Assembly (NCBI GenBank): GCA_938009335.1
Contig: CALLHT010000252.1
Coordinates: 1-13,024 of the forward strand
DNA from: an uncultured Rhizobiaceae group bacterium
GTDB lineage: Bacteria > Pseudomonadota > Alphaproteobacteria > Rhizobiales > Rhizobiaceae
DNA: 13,024 nt
Direction: 5' to 3'
The notes beneath the pieces are model-generated. The model was not told where the DNA came from, made no database searches, and saw nothing but the letters and a program-made list of their open reading frames with translations. How positions within the stretch are numbered: position 1 is the first letter of the stretch; each line of letters begins with the position of its first letter. Both the position numbers and the translations under genes were made by a program. Below are positions 1-6,924 of this stretch, one piece after another.

Positions 1-73
1 CTTTCTTGGTCGAAACCTGATTGTCGGCTTCGCCTTCAAGTTGCACTTCTGCGTTGACTGTTTCCAGCGTCAT
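1..73 (-). CDS. chvG: Sensor histidine kinase ChvG/ExoS, N-terminal fragment (cut by window edge)
   Basis: Only the first 24 codons are inside the window; they begin MTLETVNAEVQLEGEA and run off the left edge with no stop. The ATG at 73 (minus strand) follows an AAAGGGA ribosome binding site at 78-84 and lies 26 bases after the chvI stop, so the two genes probably share one transcript. No kinase domain is visible. The identity rests on position: in rhizobia and relatives the sensor kinase ChvG (ExoS in Sinorhizobium) directly follows chvI. The family is a membrane-bound, acid- and envelope-stress-responsive kinase that phosphorylates ChvI. The hydrophilic start would be the cytoplasmic tail before the first membrane helix. 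Confidence 0.7.
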   Translation of the reverse strand, partial: MTLETVNAEVQLEGEADNQVSTKK

Positions 74-99
74 TCAATCCCTTTAATCCAGACTGCGGC

Positions 100-807
100 C
101 TAGTTTTCCTTAAAGCGATATCCCACCCCGTAAAGGGTTTCTATCATATCGAACTCAGTGTCATCGACCTTAAATTTCTTGCGCAATCGTTTGATGTGAC
201 TGTCAATGGTTCTGTCATCCACATACACTTGGTCGTCATACGCGGCGTCCATAAGTGAATCGCGGCTTTTCACGACACCAGGGCGCTGAGCAAGTGCGTA
301 TAGAATAAGAAATTCTGTAACGGTCAGAGTTACGGGTTTTCCATTCCAAGTGCAGGTATGGCGTTCTTTGTCCATCACCAAGAGGCCGCGCTCAAGGGTG
401 TTTGCCGCATCTGCTTCTGCGGATACAGAACCATTGCCCGGCGTTGCCGCTGCCCGTCTCAGTACCGCTTTTACACGTTCGACTAACAGTCTTTGTGAAA
501 AGGGCTTTGTAATAAAGTCATCCGCACCCATTTTCAAACCAAAGAGTTCGTCGATCTCATCGTCTTTCGAAGTTAGAAAAATAACCGGTAAGTCGGATGT
601 CTGTCTTAAGCGACGAAGCAGCTCCATGCCGTCCATGCGGGGCATCTTGATATCAAAAATAGCAAGGTCTGGACGGCGATGATTTAGTCCATCCAAAGCC
701 GAAGTGCCGTCTGTATAGGTTTCGACCTTGTATCCTTCGGATTCCAGAGCAATTGAGACCGAAGTCAAAATATTGCGGTCATCATCTACCAATGCAATCG
801 TGGGCAT
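100..807 (-). CDS. chvI: Two-component response regulator ChvI (OmpR/PhoB family)
   Basis: This 235-residue protein is a full-length OmpR/PhoB-type regulator. The receiver domain (about residues 3-118) has the acidic pocket D8-D10, phospho-acceptor D52 in the FDIKMPRMDG motif, switch residue T79 and conserved K101 before PF. The C-terminal winged-helix DNA-binding domain (about 135-233) shows the recognition-helix stretch DDRTIDSHIKRLRKKF and the wing ending GVGYRF. The ATG has a CGGAGA ribosome binding site 8 bases upstream (816-819). It is followed closely by the chvG start and is divergent from pckA, the usual rhizobial arrangement. In this order ChvI controls envelope, exopolysaccharide and acid-stress genes and is often essential. 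It is called ChvI rather than a generic OmpR-like regulator because of the sequence together with the pckA-chvI-chvG context. Confidence 0.93.
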   Translation of the reverse strand: MPTIALVDDDRNILTSVSIALESEGYKVETYTDGTSALDGLNHRRPDLAIFDIKMPRMDGMELLRRLRQTSDLPVIFLTSKDDEIDELFGLKMGADDFITKPFSQRLLVERVKAVLRRAAATPGNGSVSAEADAANTLERGLLVMDKERHTCTWNGKPVTLTVTEFLILYALAQRPGVVKSRDSLMDAAYDDQVYVDDRTIDSHIKRLRKKFKVDDTEFDMIETLYGVGYRFKEN

Positions 808-831
808 AAAAAATTCTCCGTCAGATCAATA

Positions 832-860
832 CATAAAGTTTGGTGCATTAAGCATTTCAA
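832..860 (-). promoter_or_regulatory. Weak sigma-70-like promoter candidate for chvI
   Basis: On the minus strand TTGAAA (855-860) is followed after 17 bases by TTTATG (832-837), about 25 bases before the chvI ATG. The -35 element is good but the -10 matches only half of the consensus. No transcript evidence is available, so this is a candidate only. Confidence 0.25.
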
Positions 861-872
861 GCCAAGCATTGG

Positions 873-899
873 CGCCATAAACATGGGTAAAATATGGCG
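873..899. promoter_or_regulatory. Inverted repeat between chvI and pckA, possible operator
   Basis: The arms CGCCATA (873-879) and TATGGCG (893-899) are perfect 7-base inverted repeats with a 13-base spacer. Arm starts are 20 bases apart, close to two helical turns, which suits a dimeric regulator. The left arm overlaps the 8-base palindrome TGGCGCCA (870-877). A direct repeat of AAGCATT spaced 14 bases apart lies just upstream (851-870). No regulator can be named. Confidence 0.35.
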
Positions 900-989
900 T
901 TTTGCCAATCGCATTACCAGCCCAATCTTTGCCTTTAGTATTACTGAAATGCTGTTTTTGGGTCCAAACGGGCTATTTCTGACTCAAAA

Positions 990-1005
990 TTGGTAAAAAT
1001 ACCAA
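990..1005. promoter_or_regulatory. Inverted repeat upstream of pckA, possible operator
   Basis: TTGGTA (990-995) and TACCAA (1000-1005) flank AAAA, forming a 16-base site about 96 bases before the pckA ATG. Rhizobial pckA is known to be controlled by a LacI-family repressor (PckR in Sinorhizobium meliloti), so an operator here is expected. Whether this site matches that motif could not be checked. A third TTGGT copy follows at 1010-1014. Confidence 0.35.
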
Positions 1006-1100
1006 CTTATTGGTGGCATTTCGTTTCGGGTCTTTGTATGACAGGCCACCATTTAAGGCGATCAGCCGAACATTCTCAGATTTTTGGAACGGACAACTTC

Positions 1101-2690
1101 ATGGGCGCGGAAGCAATCAAAAACCATCTAAACACGCTTGGCCTTACGCAACCGGGTGAAATTCACGCTAATCTTCGTGCACCTCAGCTCTATGAGGCTT
1201 CAATTGCACGAGGTGAATCCACACTCACCAATATGGGTGCTTTGCGTGTTGAAACCGGAGTTCATACAGGACGTTCCGCCCAAGATCGTTTCATTGTTAA
1301 GAATGATGCCACACGCGATGTCGTTTGGTGGGACAATAACAAGGGAATGTCAGAGGAAGGATTTGCCAACCTCAAAGCGGATATGATGGCTCATGCTGCG
1401 GGCAAAGAATTGTTCGTGCAAGATCTTTACGGTGGTGCTGATAAAGCATCCCGTTTGAATGTTCGCGTAATCACTGTCAAAGCGTGGCATGCATTGTTCA
1501 TTCGCAATTTGCTGATCCGTCCCGATCAATCAGAACTTGCCGGCTTTGATGCAGAGTTCACAGTTATCAATTTGCCTGATTTCGAGGCTGATCCGGAACG
1601 CCACGATTGCCGCACGGGCACCATCATCGCTTGCGACTTTCAGGAGAAACTGGTTCTGGTCGCTGGTACTTCATATGCAGGCGAAATGAAGAAGTCTGTG
1701 TTCTCATACTTGAACTTCCTGCTGCCAGCATCTGGTACGATGCCGATGCATTGTTCTGCCAACCATGGCGAAGCTGGTGATAGTGCAGTGTTCTTTGGTT
1801 TGTCCGGTACCGGTAAAACAACACTCTCTGCTGATCCTAACCGTACGCTTGTGGGTGATGATGAGCATGGTTGGAATGAAGACGGTATCTTTAACTTTGA
1901 AGGCGGGTGTTATGCGAAAACCATCCGCCTTTCTGCTGAGTCAGAGCCGGAAATTTATTCGACGACACAGCGTTTTGGCACTGTGCTGGAAAATGTTGTT
2001 CTGGATGAGAACCGCGCGCCGGATTTCGATGATGGATCTCTGACAGAGAACTCACGTTGTGCGTATCCAATTCATTTCATTCCAAATGCTTCAGACACCG
2101 GGATGGCTCCACATCCAAAGAACATAATCATGCTTACTGCTGATGCGTTTGGTGTTTTGCCTCCAATTGCAAAACTTACACCGGCCCAAGCGATGTATCA
2201 CTTCCTTTCAGGCTATACCGCCAAAGTGGCTGGCACTGAAAAGGGCGTTACTGGCGCGCAAGCAACATTCTCAACCTGTTTTGGCGCGCCATTCATGCCG
2301 CGTCATCCATCTGAGTATGGCAGTTTGCTTCGTGATTTGATCGCGAAACACAATGTCGATTGCTGGCTTGTGAATACCGGTTGGACCGGCGGTGAATATG
2401 GCGTTGGCAATCGCATGCCTATTAAAGAGACCCGAGCACTGCTCACTGCCGCTCTTGATGGATCCCTGAAGAATGCATCTTTCCGCGAAGATGAAAATTT
2501 TGGCTTCATGGTTCCCGAAAGTGTTGCGGATGTGGATACCAGCATTTTGAACCCGCGCGGAACTTGGTCAGATGCATCTGCATATGATGCGCAAGCCAAG
2601 AAGCTTGTCGGCATGTTTGCTGATAACTTTAAACAGTTCGAAGCGCATGTTGGTGATGACGTAAAAGCGGTGGCATTGAAAGCCGAATAA
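1101..2690 (+). CDS. pckA: Phosphoenolpyruvate carboxykinase (ATP)
   Basis: PckA converts oxaloacetate and ATP to phosphoenolpyruvate, CO2 and ADP, the entry step of gluconeogenesis from organic acids, in the cytoplasm. Numbered from this start (529 aa, usual rhizobial length), the protein shows HTGRSAQDRF (55-64), the GEMKK segment with metal ligand K198, H217 in MHCSAN, the P-loop GLSGTGKTTL (233-242), the kinase-2 motif VGDDEHGW (251-258) with D254, RCAYPI, and the late TGWTGGEYGVGNRM motif. The frame stays open to 990, but upstream starts would add 37 residues (WWHFVSG...) that do not look like PckA and would include the 990-1005 inverted repeat. The ATG at 1101 starts where the family alignment begins, although its ribosome binding site (GGAAC/GGAC) is only fair. 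It is divergent from chvI. In Agrobacterium pckA is acid-induced through ChvG/ChvI, so the same control is likely here. Confidence 0.96.
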   Translation: MGAEAIKNHLNTLGLTQPGEIHANLRAPQLYEASIARGESTLTNMGALRVETGVHTGRSAQDRFIVKNDATRDVVWWDNNKGMSEEGFANLKADMMAHAAGKELFVQDLYGGADKASRLNVRVITVKAWHALFIRNLLIRPDQSELAGFDAEFTVINLPDFEADPERHDCRTGTIIACDFQEKLVLVAGTSYAGEMKKSVFSYLNFLLPASGTMPMHCSANHGEAGDSAVFFGLSGTGKTTLSADPNRTLVGDDEHGWNEDGIFNFEGGCYAKTIRLSAESEPEIYSTTQRFGTVLENVVLDENRAPDFDDGSLTENSRCAYPIHFIPNASDTGMAPHPKNIIMLTADAFGVLPPIAKLTPAQAMYHFLSGYTAKVAGTEKGVTGAQATFSTCFGAPFMPRHPSEYGSLLRDLIAKHNVDCWLVNTGWTGGEYGVGNRMPIKETRALLTAALDGSLKNASFREDENFGFMVPESVADVDTSILNPRGTWSDASAYDAQAKKLVGMFADNFKQFEAHVGDDVKAVALKAE

Positions 2691-2716
2691 GCTAAAGTAA
2701 TCTCCGGTAACGGTAG

Positions 2717-2742
2717 GGTTGCGCTTCACCACTTGCGCAACC
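2717..2742 (+). terminator. GC-rich hairpin between pckA and the LysM gene (terminator or attenuator candidate)
   Basis: GGTTGCGC (2717-2724) and GCGCAACC (2735-2742) form a perfect 8-bp stem with a 10-base loop, 27 bases after the pckA stop. No T-run follows, so it is not a standard intrinsic terminator. It could stabilise the pckA 3' end or attenuate read-through into the next gene. Confidence 0.4.
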
Positions 2743-2759
2743 TCCATCATAACAGGAGG
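2741..2759 (+). promoter_or_regulatory. Shine-Dalgarno-masking hairpin before the LysM gene
   Basis: CCTCC (2741-2745) is complementary to the GGAGG (2755-2759) that is the ribosome binding site of the gene starting at 2765, with a 9-base loop. The 5-bp stem would hide the site. Its left arm shares bases 2741-2742 with the upstream GC-rich hairpin, so the two structures compete in part. Confidence 0.35.
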
Positions 2760-2764
2760 CCAAA

Positions 2765-3220
2765 ATGGGCATATTTGATTTCGTAAAATCAGTCGGCAAA
2801 AAGCTGGGCATTGGTGATGAAGAAACACCACCAAGCGCAGATGATCTAAAACAAGAACTGGATAGCCACGGCCTTGGGACCGAAAATGTATCGGTCGAGA
2901 TTGAAGGCGACAAAGCTGTGATCAAAGGTGAGGTTGCGGATCAATCGATTTTTGAAAAAGCAATTATGGCAGTGGGCAACACGCTCGGGGTTTCTCAAGT
3001 GGAGGCTTCTGAAATTAAAGTAGCTGATACATCAGGTGCCGCTGCAGATGGTCCTGTTTTCCATGAAGTGAAAAAGGGCGACAATCTCTGGAAGATTGCA
3101 AAGAAGCATTACGGAAACGGCTCAAAATATACCGAGATTTTTGAAGCGAATAAGCCCATGCTGAAAGACCCTGATCTTATTTATCCGGGTCAGATGCTTC
3201 GTATTCCAAATCTGGGATAA
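2765..3220 (+). CDS. kbp: BON and LysM domain protein, Kbp/YgaU-like
   Basis: This 151-residue protein has an N-terminal MGIFDFVKSVGKKLG segment, a BON domain at about 26-87 (VSVEIEGDKAVIKGEV, then AVGNTLGV), a short Ala/Ser-rich linker, and a C-terminal LysM domain at about 99-148 (VKKGDNLWKIAKKHYG, then FEANKPMLKDPDLIYPGQ, ending RIP). The order, length and many residues match Escherichia coli YgaU/Kbp (149 aa), a cytoplasmic potassium-binding protein needed for growth at high potassium or osmotic stress. There is no signal peptide, which supports a cytoplasmic role rather than peptidoglycan binding outside the membrane. The start has an ideal AGGAGG site 5 bases upstream. It lies 74 bases after pckA on the same strand and may be read from its own promoter or by read-through. 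Potassium binding here is inferred from the family. Confidence 0.88.
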   Translation: MGIFDFVKSVGKKLGIGDEETPPSADDLKQELDSHGLGTENVSVEIEGDKAVIKGEVADQSIFEKAIMAVGNTLGVSQVEASEIKVADTSGAAADGPVFHEVKKGDNLWKIAKKHYGNGSKYTEIFEANKPMLKDPDLIYPGQMLRIPNLG

Positions 3221-3237
3221 ACGTTTAAGCAATTCGG

Positions 3238-3260
3238 CTGACCGCTAGTTTTGCGGTCAG
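3238..3260. terminator. Bidirectional terminator candidate between convergent genes
   Basis: CTGACCGC (3238-3245) and GCGGTCAG (3253-3260) form a perfect 8-bp stem with a 7-base T-rich loop. It lies 17 bases after the LysM gene stop and contains the TGA stop of the penicillin-binding protein gene (3257-3259, minus strand). Downstream T-tracts are weak on both sides (TCTCTT on plus), so termination efficiency is uncertain. Confidence 0.55.
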
Positions 3261-5497
3261 TCTCTTCCAAACAATAGGTCCAGAATGTTTTTCGGCTTCG
3301 GTCTCGCTTCGCCAACGTTTGCGGATGGGCGTGGGCCGTTGTCAATTTCATTCAAAGTTCTGCGCTGACTGCGGCTATCTGAGTGAATAACGTCATCAAT
3401 GCTGCGATTATTGTTTGTGCGATTTTGCTGCTTTTTGATTGTTTCTTTAGGGATGGATGCAACAACCGGATCTGGCACGTAGTTACCGGGTAGTGCGCCT
3501 AGAGGCTCTCCCTCATGGGCTGTTTCCATGAACGTTTTCCAGCTTTCCGCAGGCAAGGAGCCGCCCGTTACTTTCTTGGTTGGGCTTCCGTCATCGTTGC
3601 CATACCAAACGCCCGTTACCAAGTCTGATGTATAACCCACAAACAACCCATCACGAGACTTTTGGCTGGTTCCGGTTTTGCCAGCAGCTTGGCGTTTGCC
3701 AAGACTTGCTTTTCGCCCCGTACCTTTTGAAATTACGTGAGACAGCATGTAGTTCATCATGCCAACTTCCCTTGGCCTGATAACCAATGTCGCAGGTATG
3801 CCGGAACGGTCGTAAAGCACGGTACCATCCTTGTCTCTGATCTGACGAATGAGATGCGGATCAACAAACTCGCCGCCGTTTGCAAACGGTGCATAGGCGC
3901 CGGTTAGTTCGAGCAATGTGACTTCTGAAGTGCCCAAAGAAATCGAAGCATTGGCTTGTAATTTAGAACGAATGCCGAGACGTTTTGCCGTGTTCACTAC
4001 CTTCTTTGGCCCGACTTCCATTGCCATTTGCGCTGCGATGGTGTTGAGCGATTTTGTAAGTGCAGTGTCGAGGGTTACTGGGCCACGGTATTTCCGATCA
4101 TAATTTACCGGTGTCCATTTCCCAATTTTCACCGGCAAGTCCTGCCGTACAGAAACCGGGGTGCGTCCTGCTTCCATCGCGGCCAAATAAACGATTGGCT
4201 TGAATGCAGAACCGGGTTGGCGTTTGGCTTCTGTTGCGCGGTTATACTGACTGTCGGCATATTCACGACCGCCAACAAGGGCACGTATCTCGCCTGTTGG
4301 CGACATGGATACGAGAGCGCCCTGACTGACATTGCGTTTCTTACCGTTTGCATTGAGCGTATTCTCAATGGTCTCGCCTGCCAGTTTCTGCAATGAAAGA
4401 TCTACAGTCGTGTCGATGATGACATCTTCCTTCAATTCGCCACCAAGCACATTGATGGCTTCTTTCATGACCATATCCGCCACATAATGTTCCGAGCCAC
4501 TCCAGTATCGTTTTGCCTTCTTGGCCTCCTGAGTAAGGGCTTTTGCAGCCTCTCGGTCTGTAATAAAGTCTTCCCGGCGCATGGCAGCAAGCACCAGTTG
4601 TGCACGCGCTTCGGCAAGTTTTGGATTGCGGGCAGGAGATAATTTCGATGGCGCTTTAAGCAAACCTGCCAGAAGTGCAGCCTCTGCCAAGCTTACATCA
4701 CGAGCTGACTTTGAGAAATAACGTCGTGAAGCCGCGTCTACCCCGTAAGCGCCCGAACCGAAATACACACGGTTCAGGTAAAGCTCGAGGATTTCGTCTT
4801 TTGTGTATTTCGTCTCCAGCCAGATTGCCAGAATGAGTTCCTGAACCTTTCGACCAAGGGTGCGTTCCGGCTCAAGAAACATGTTCTTTGCCAATTGCTG
4901 TGTGAGCGTTGATCCGCCTTGCACCAACCGTTTTGCGCGAACATTACTGATCATCGCCCGGGTAAAGCCAATGGGGTCGAAACCAAAGTGATGATGGTAT
5001 CGATGATCTTCGATCGCGATCACTGCCATAGGAATGTAAGGCGACATTTCATTCAGGCGCATGGATGCACCGCCGGTTTCGCCACGATTGGCGATCAGAT
5101 TGCCATTTACGGAAACGATTCTCGCATTTGGAGGGCGTTCAGGCACTTTCCAGCTCGCAGAACTTGGCAATTGAGCGCCATAATATCCGACGATACAGGC
5201 AACGCCTATTCCGCCCCAAAGGCCAAGCACCAGACACCAATAGAATGCGCGGCCGAAAAAGCCGAACAAACCGCGACGCTTCCGGCTCTTGGTTTTCTTC
5301 GCTTTCTGCCTGCGGGCCGGGCCTGCCTTTGGTTTCTGTCTACGAGCATTGTTGGTGGCGGACTTTTTTGTTTTTTTCGGGCTATCGGGCAGCACGCGGT
5401 CTTCTGCGCTCACGCGCATCTCACCGCTGCCGCGGGGTTTTGTCGGCGTGTCAAATTGCGGTTCGATCCGCTGCTTATTTTTGTTTTTTCGAAACAT
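3257..5497 (-). CDS. Class A penicillin-binding protein (bifunctional glycosyltransferase/transpeptidase)
   Basis: This 746-residue inner-membrane enzyme polymerises lipid II and cross-links peptidoglycan in the periplasm. A Lys/Arg-rich cytoplasmic tail (1-80) precedes one membrane helix (about 84-106). The GT51 domain has catalytic E163 in EDHRYHHHFGFD, GGSTLTQQLAKN (194-205), the RKVQEL motif with the second Glu E220, and ILELYLNRVYFG (236-247). The transpeptidase domain has S430-x-x-K433 (SAFK), S483-L-N485 and KTGT (607-610), so both activities look intact. A Pro/Arg/Asn-rich tail follows from about 670. The length and single anchor fit PBP1-type enzymes; the paralogue (PBP1a, 1b or 1c type) cannot be fixed here. 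Its stop lies in the shared terminator hairpin and its promoter region is divergent from the acyltransferase gene. The tail codons contain long A-runs (see findings). The ribosome binding site is weak. Confidence 0.93.
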   Translation of the reverse strand: MFRKNKNKQRIEPQFDTPTKPRGSGEMRVSAEDRVLPDSPKKTKKSATNNARRQKPKAGPARRQKAKKTKSRKRRGLFGFFGRAFYWCLVLGLWGGIGVACIVGYYGAQLPSSASWKVPERPPNARIVSVNGNLIANRGETGGASMRLNEMSPYIPMAVIAIEDHRYHHHFGFDPIGFTRAMISNVRAKRLVQGGSTLTQQLAKNMFLEPERTLGRKVQELILAIWLETKYTKDEILELYLNRVYFGSGAYGVDAASRRYFSKSARDVSLAEAALLAGLLKAPSKLSPARNPKLAEARAQLVLAAMRREDFITDREAAKALTQEAKKAKRYWSGSEHYVADMVMKEAINVLGGELKEDVIIDTTVDLSLQKLAGETIENTLNANGKKRNVSQGALVSMSPTGEIRALVGGREYADSQYNRATEAKRQPGSAFKPIVYLAAMEAGRTPVSVRQDLPVKIGKWTPVNYDRKYRGPVTLDTALTKSLNTIAAQMAMEVGPKKVVNTAKRLGIRSKLQANASISLGTSEVTLLELTGAYAPFANGGEFVDPHLIRQIRDKDGTVLYDRSGIPATLVIRPREVGMMNYMLSHVISKGTGRKASLGKRQAAGKTGTSQKSRDGLFVGYTSDLVTGVWYGNDDGSPTKKVTGGSLPAESWKTFMETAHEGEPLGALPGNYVPDPVVASIPKETIKKQQNRTNNNRSIDDVIHSDSRSQRRTLNEIDNGPRPSANVGEARPKPKNILDLLFGRD

Positions 5498-5592
5498 GGA
5501 TGGTTCGCTTGAGCTCGTGCCCGCTGTTTGACGTATTTTGAAGGCTTTACGGTTAATATCCGGTGAAGCTGGGGTGCCATTGTTTATGAAAA

Positions 5593-5616
5593 CACCATGG
5601 TGAAATCATGATCATG
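5593..5616. promoter_or_regulatory. Two adjacent 10-bp palindromes upstream of the PBP gene
   Basis: CACCATGGTG (5593-5602) and CATGATCATG (5607-5616) are perfect palindromes four bases apart, about 96 bases upstream of the PBP start and about 145 bases upstream of the acyltransferase start. Centres are 14 bases apart. They could be operator sites for either divergent gene; no regulator is recognised. Confidence 0.3.
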
Positions 5617-5664
5617 GTCAGCAATTTTTATGCACTTGAGCCTCTTTTCGTCCTTCGCCATCAA

Positions 5665-5693
5665 TTGATTAAAAGTTTAACGACTTGTTTAAA
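5665..5693 (+). promoter_or_regulatory. Sigma-70-like promoter candidate for the acyltransferase gene
   Basis: TTGATT (5665-5670) is followed after exactly 17 bases by TTTAAA (5688-5693), inside an AT-rich stretch that also contains the palindrome GTTTAAAC (5687-5694). It would start transcription near 5700, ahead of both possible start codons. Confidence 0.35.
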
Positions 5694-5758
5694 CCGATTT
5701 TAGGCAAACTGTGGTTTCCTGACTTTAGGTGAACAGTGGAACTACGGGATTAGATACG

Positions 5759-6913
5759 ATGGCCAATCTGGCACTGAATCCAAATACATATGATAAATCG
5801 CAGCGCGTTGACTGGGTCGATTATGCAAAAGGCTTTTGCATTCTCTTCGTAGTCATGATGCACTCCACGCTTGGTGTTGAGAAACATGCCTTTGAGAAAG
5901 GTTTTGTTGCTGAAGGCACAGTGGGTTGGATGAACACGATTGTTACCTTCGCGCAGCCGTTTCGTATGCCAGATTTCTTTATGATTTCCGGTTTGTTTTT
6001 GGGTCTCGTGATTGCCCGCTCCTGGATGCGCTATGTTGACCGGAAGGTCGTGCATTTCTTCTACTTTTATATTCTTTGGCTTGCCGTACAGTTTGCCTTC
6101 CGCTCAATCGGATGGATTGGTGAAGGTCTGGGGCCAGTCGATATTCTGGGCAAATTTGGATTTGCGTTTGTTCAACCTTATGGCACGCTTTGGTTCATTT
6201 ACATGCTGCCGGTGATGTTCATCATCACGCGCCTTCTTTCAAAGATTCATTGGGGGATTGTGCTTGGTTTCGCAGCATTGCTCGAGATTGCGCCAATCCA
6301 CACCGGATGGATGCTGATCGACGAATTTGCTGCGCGTTATGTCTATTTCTTCGCAGGCTTTGCGCTCGCTCAACCGATTTTCCAGCTCGCCGGATGGGCA
6401 CGTCAAAACAGCGGAAAAGCGCTCGCATATTTGGGCATCTGGGGTGTTGTGAATGGTCTCATGACCCTGACATCGTTCCCAAGCGCATTATCGGGACTTT
6501 ACACCTCTTTCGGACGTGATGTGCCTGCTAATGTTGCTCAACTACCATTGGTTTCACTGGCACTTGGAACTGCAGGTGCGGTCGCTGTTATTTGCCTATG
6601 CACAGTATTGTCGAAGTTCAAGCTGGCCGGGTTCCTGCGCTATCTTGGAAGCCACTCAATCGTCGTATATCTCGCATTCTTCTTGCCAATGGTGATTACC
6701 CGCGAAATTCTGTTTAGGTTTGCGCCTTGGATTGATCTCGGAACCATGTCGCTGATCGTGCTAACTGTTAGTGTTGTGAGTTCAGTGATCGCATGGGAAT
6801 TCACCCGCATAACCGGATGGTTCAAGTTCTTCTTTGTTCGTCCGAAATGGGCGTGGCTTGATCGCGAAGATACCAATAGAAACGCCAAAGCATCCCTGCA
6901 ACCGGCAGAGTAA
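5759..6913 (+). CDS. Acyltransferase family 3 membrane protein, YcfT-like
   Basis: This is a multi-pass inner-membrane protein of about 384 residues with roughly ten hydrophobic segments. It opens with the acyltransferase-3 signature DWVDYAKGFCILFVVMMHS (18-36), whose His35 is the conserved, probably catalytic histidine, followed by the PFRMPDFFMISGLFLG segment. Members of this family transfer acyl groups to cell-surface sugars or glycans; the E. coli YcfT branch has no proven substrate. The ATG at 5759 was chosen because the family signature starts soon after it. A GTG at 5729 in the same frame would add ten residues (MNSGTTGLDT) but has no ribosome binding site; the ATG has only a weak CGGGA. 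The gene runs into the M20 peptidase gene with a 1-base gap and is divergent from the PBP gene. The substrate is unknown; a role in modifying surface polysaccharide or periplasmic glucan is inference. Confidence 0.82.
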   Translation: MANLALNPNTYDKSQRVDWVDYAKGFCILFVVMMHSTLGVEKHAFEKGFVAEGTVGWMNTIVTFAQPFRMPDFFMISGLFLGLVIARSWMRYVDRKVVHFFYFYILWLAVQFAFRSIGWIGEGLGPVDILGKFGFAFVQPYGTLWFIYMLPVMFIITRLLSKIHWGIVLGFAALLEIAPIHTGWMLIDEFAARYVYFFAGFALAQPIFQLAGWARQNSGKALAYLGIWGVVNGLMTLTSFPSALSGLYTSFGRDVPANVAQLPLVSLALGTAGAVAVICLCTVLSKFKLAGFLRYLGSHSIVVYLAFFLPMVITREILFRFAPWIDLGTMSLIVLTVSVVSSVIAWEFTRITGWFKFFFVRPKWAWLDREDTNRNAKASLQPAE

Positions 6914-6924
6914 TTTACTCTGCC
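6904..6924. terminator. Palindrome joining two convergent stop codons
   Basis: GGCAGAGTAA (6904-6913) and TTACTCTGCC (6915-6924) are perfect 10-base inverted repeats around one base. Each arm is the last codons plus the TAA stop of one gene, the acyltransferase on plus and the M20 peptidase on minus. As RNA it would fold as an 8-bp stem with a 5-base loop. No T-run follows on either strand, so it may act as a 3'-end hairpin more than a strong terminator. Confidence 0.45.

Noticed and set aside
990..1100. N-terminal extension of PckA
   Set aside because: The 37 extra residues do not resemble PckA N termini and their DNA includes an inverted repeat typical of regulatory sites.
5371..5377. Programmed minus-one frameshift site in the PBP tail
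   Set aside because: The A-run is not in the phase needed for a slippery heptamer, and the main frame continues intact through both enzyme domains.
4919..5541. Long open frames on the plus strand opposite the PBP gene
   Set aside because: The minus strand carries all glycosyltransferase and transpeptidase motifs; the plus-strand products have no family features and no ribosome binding sites.
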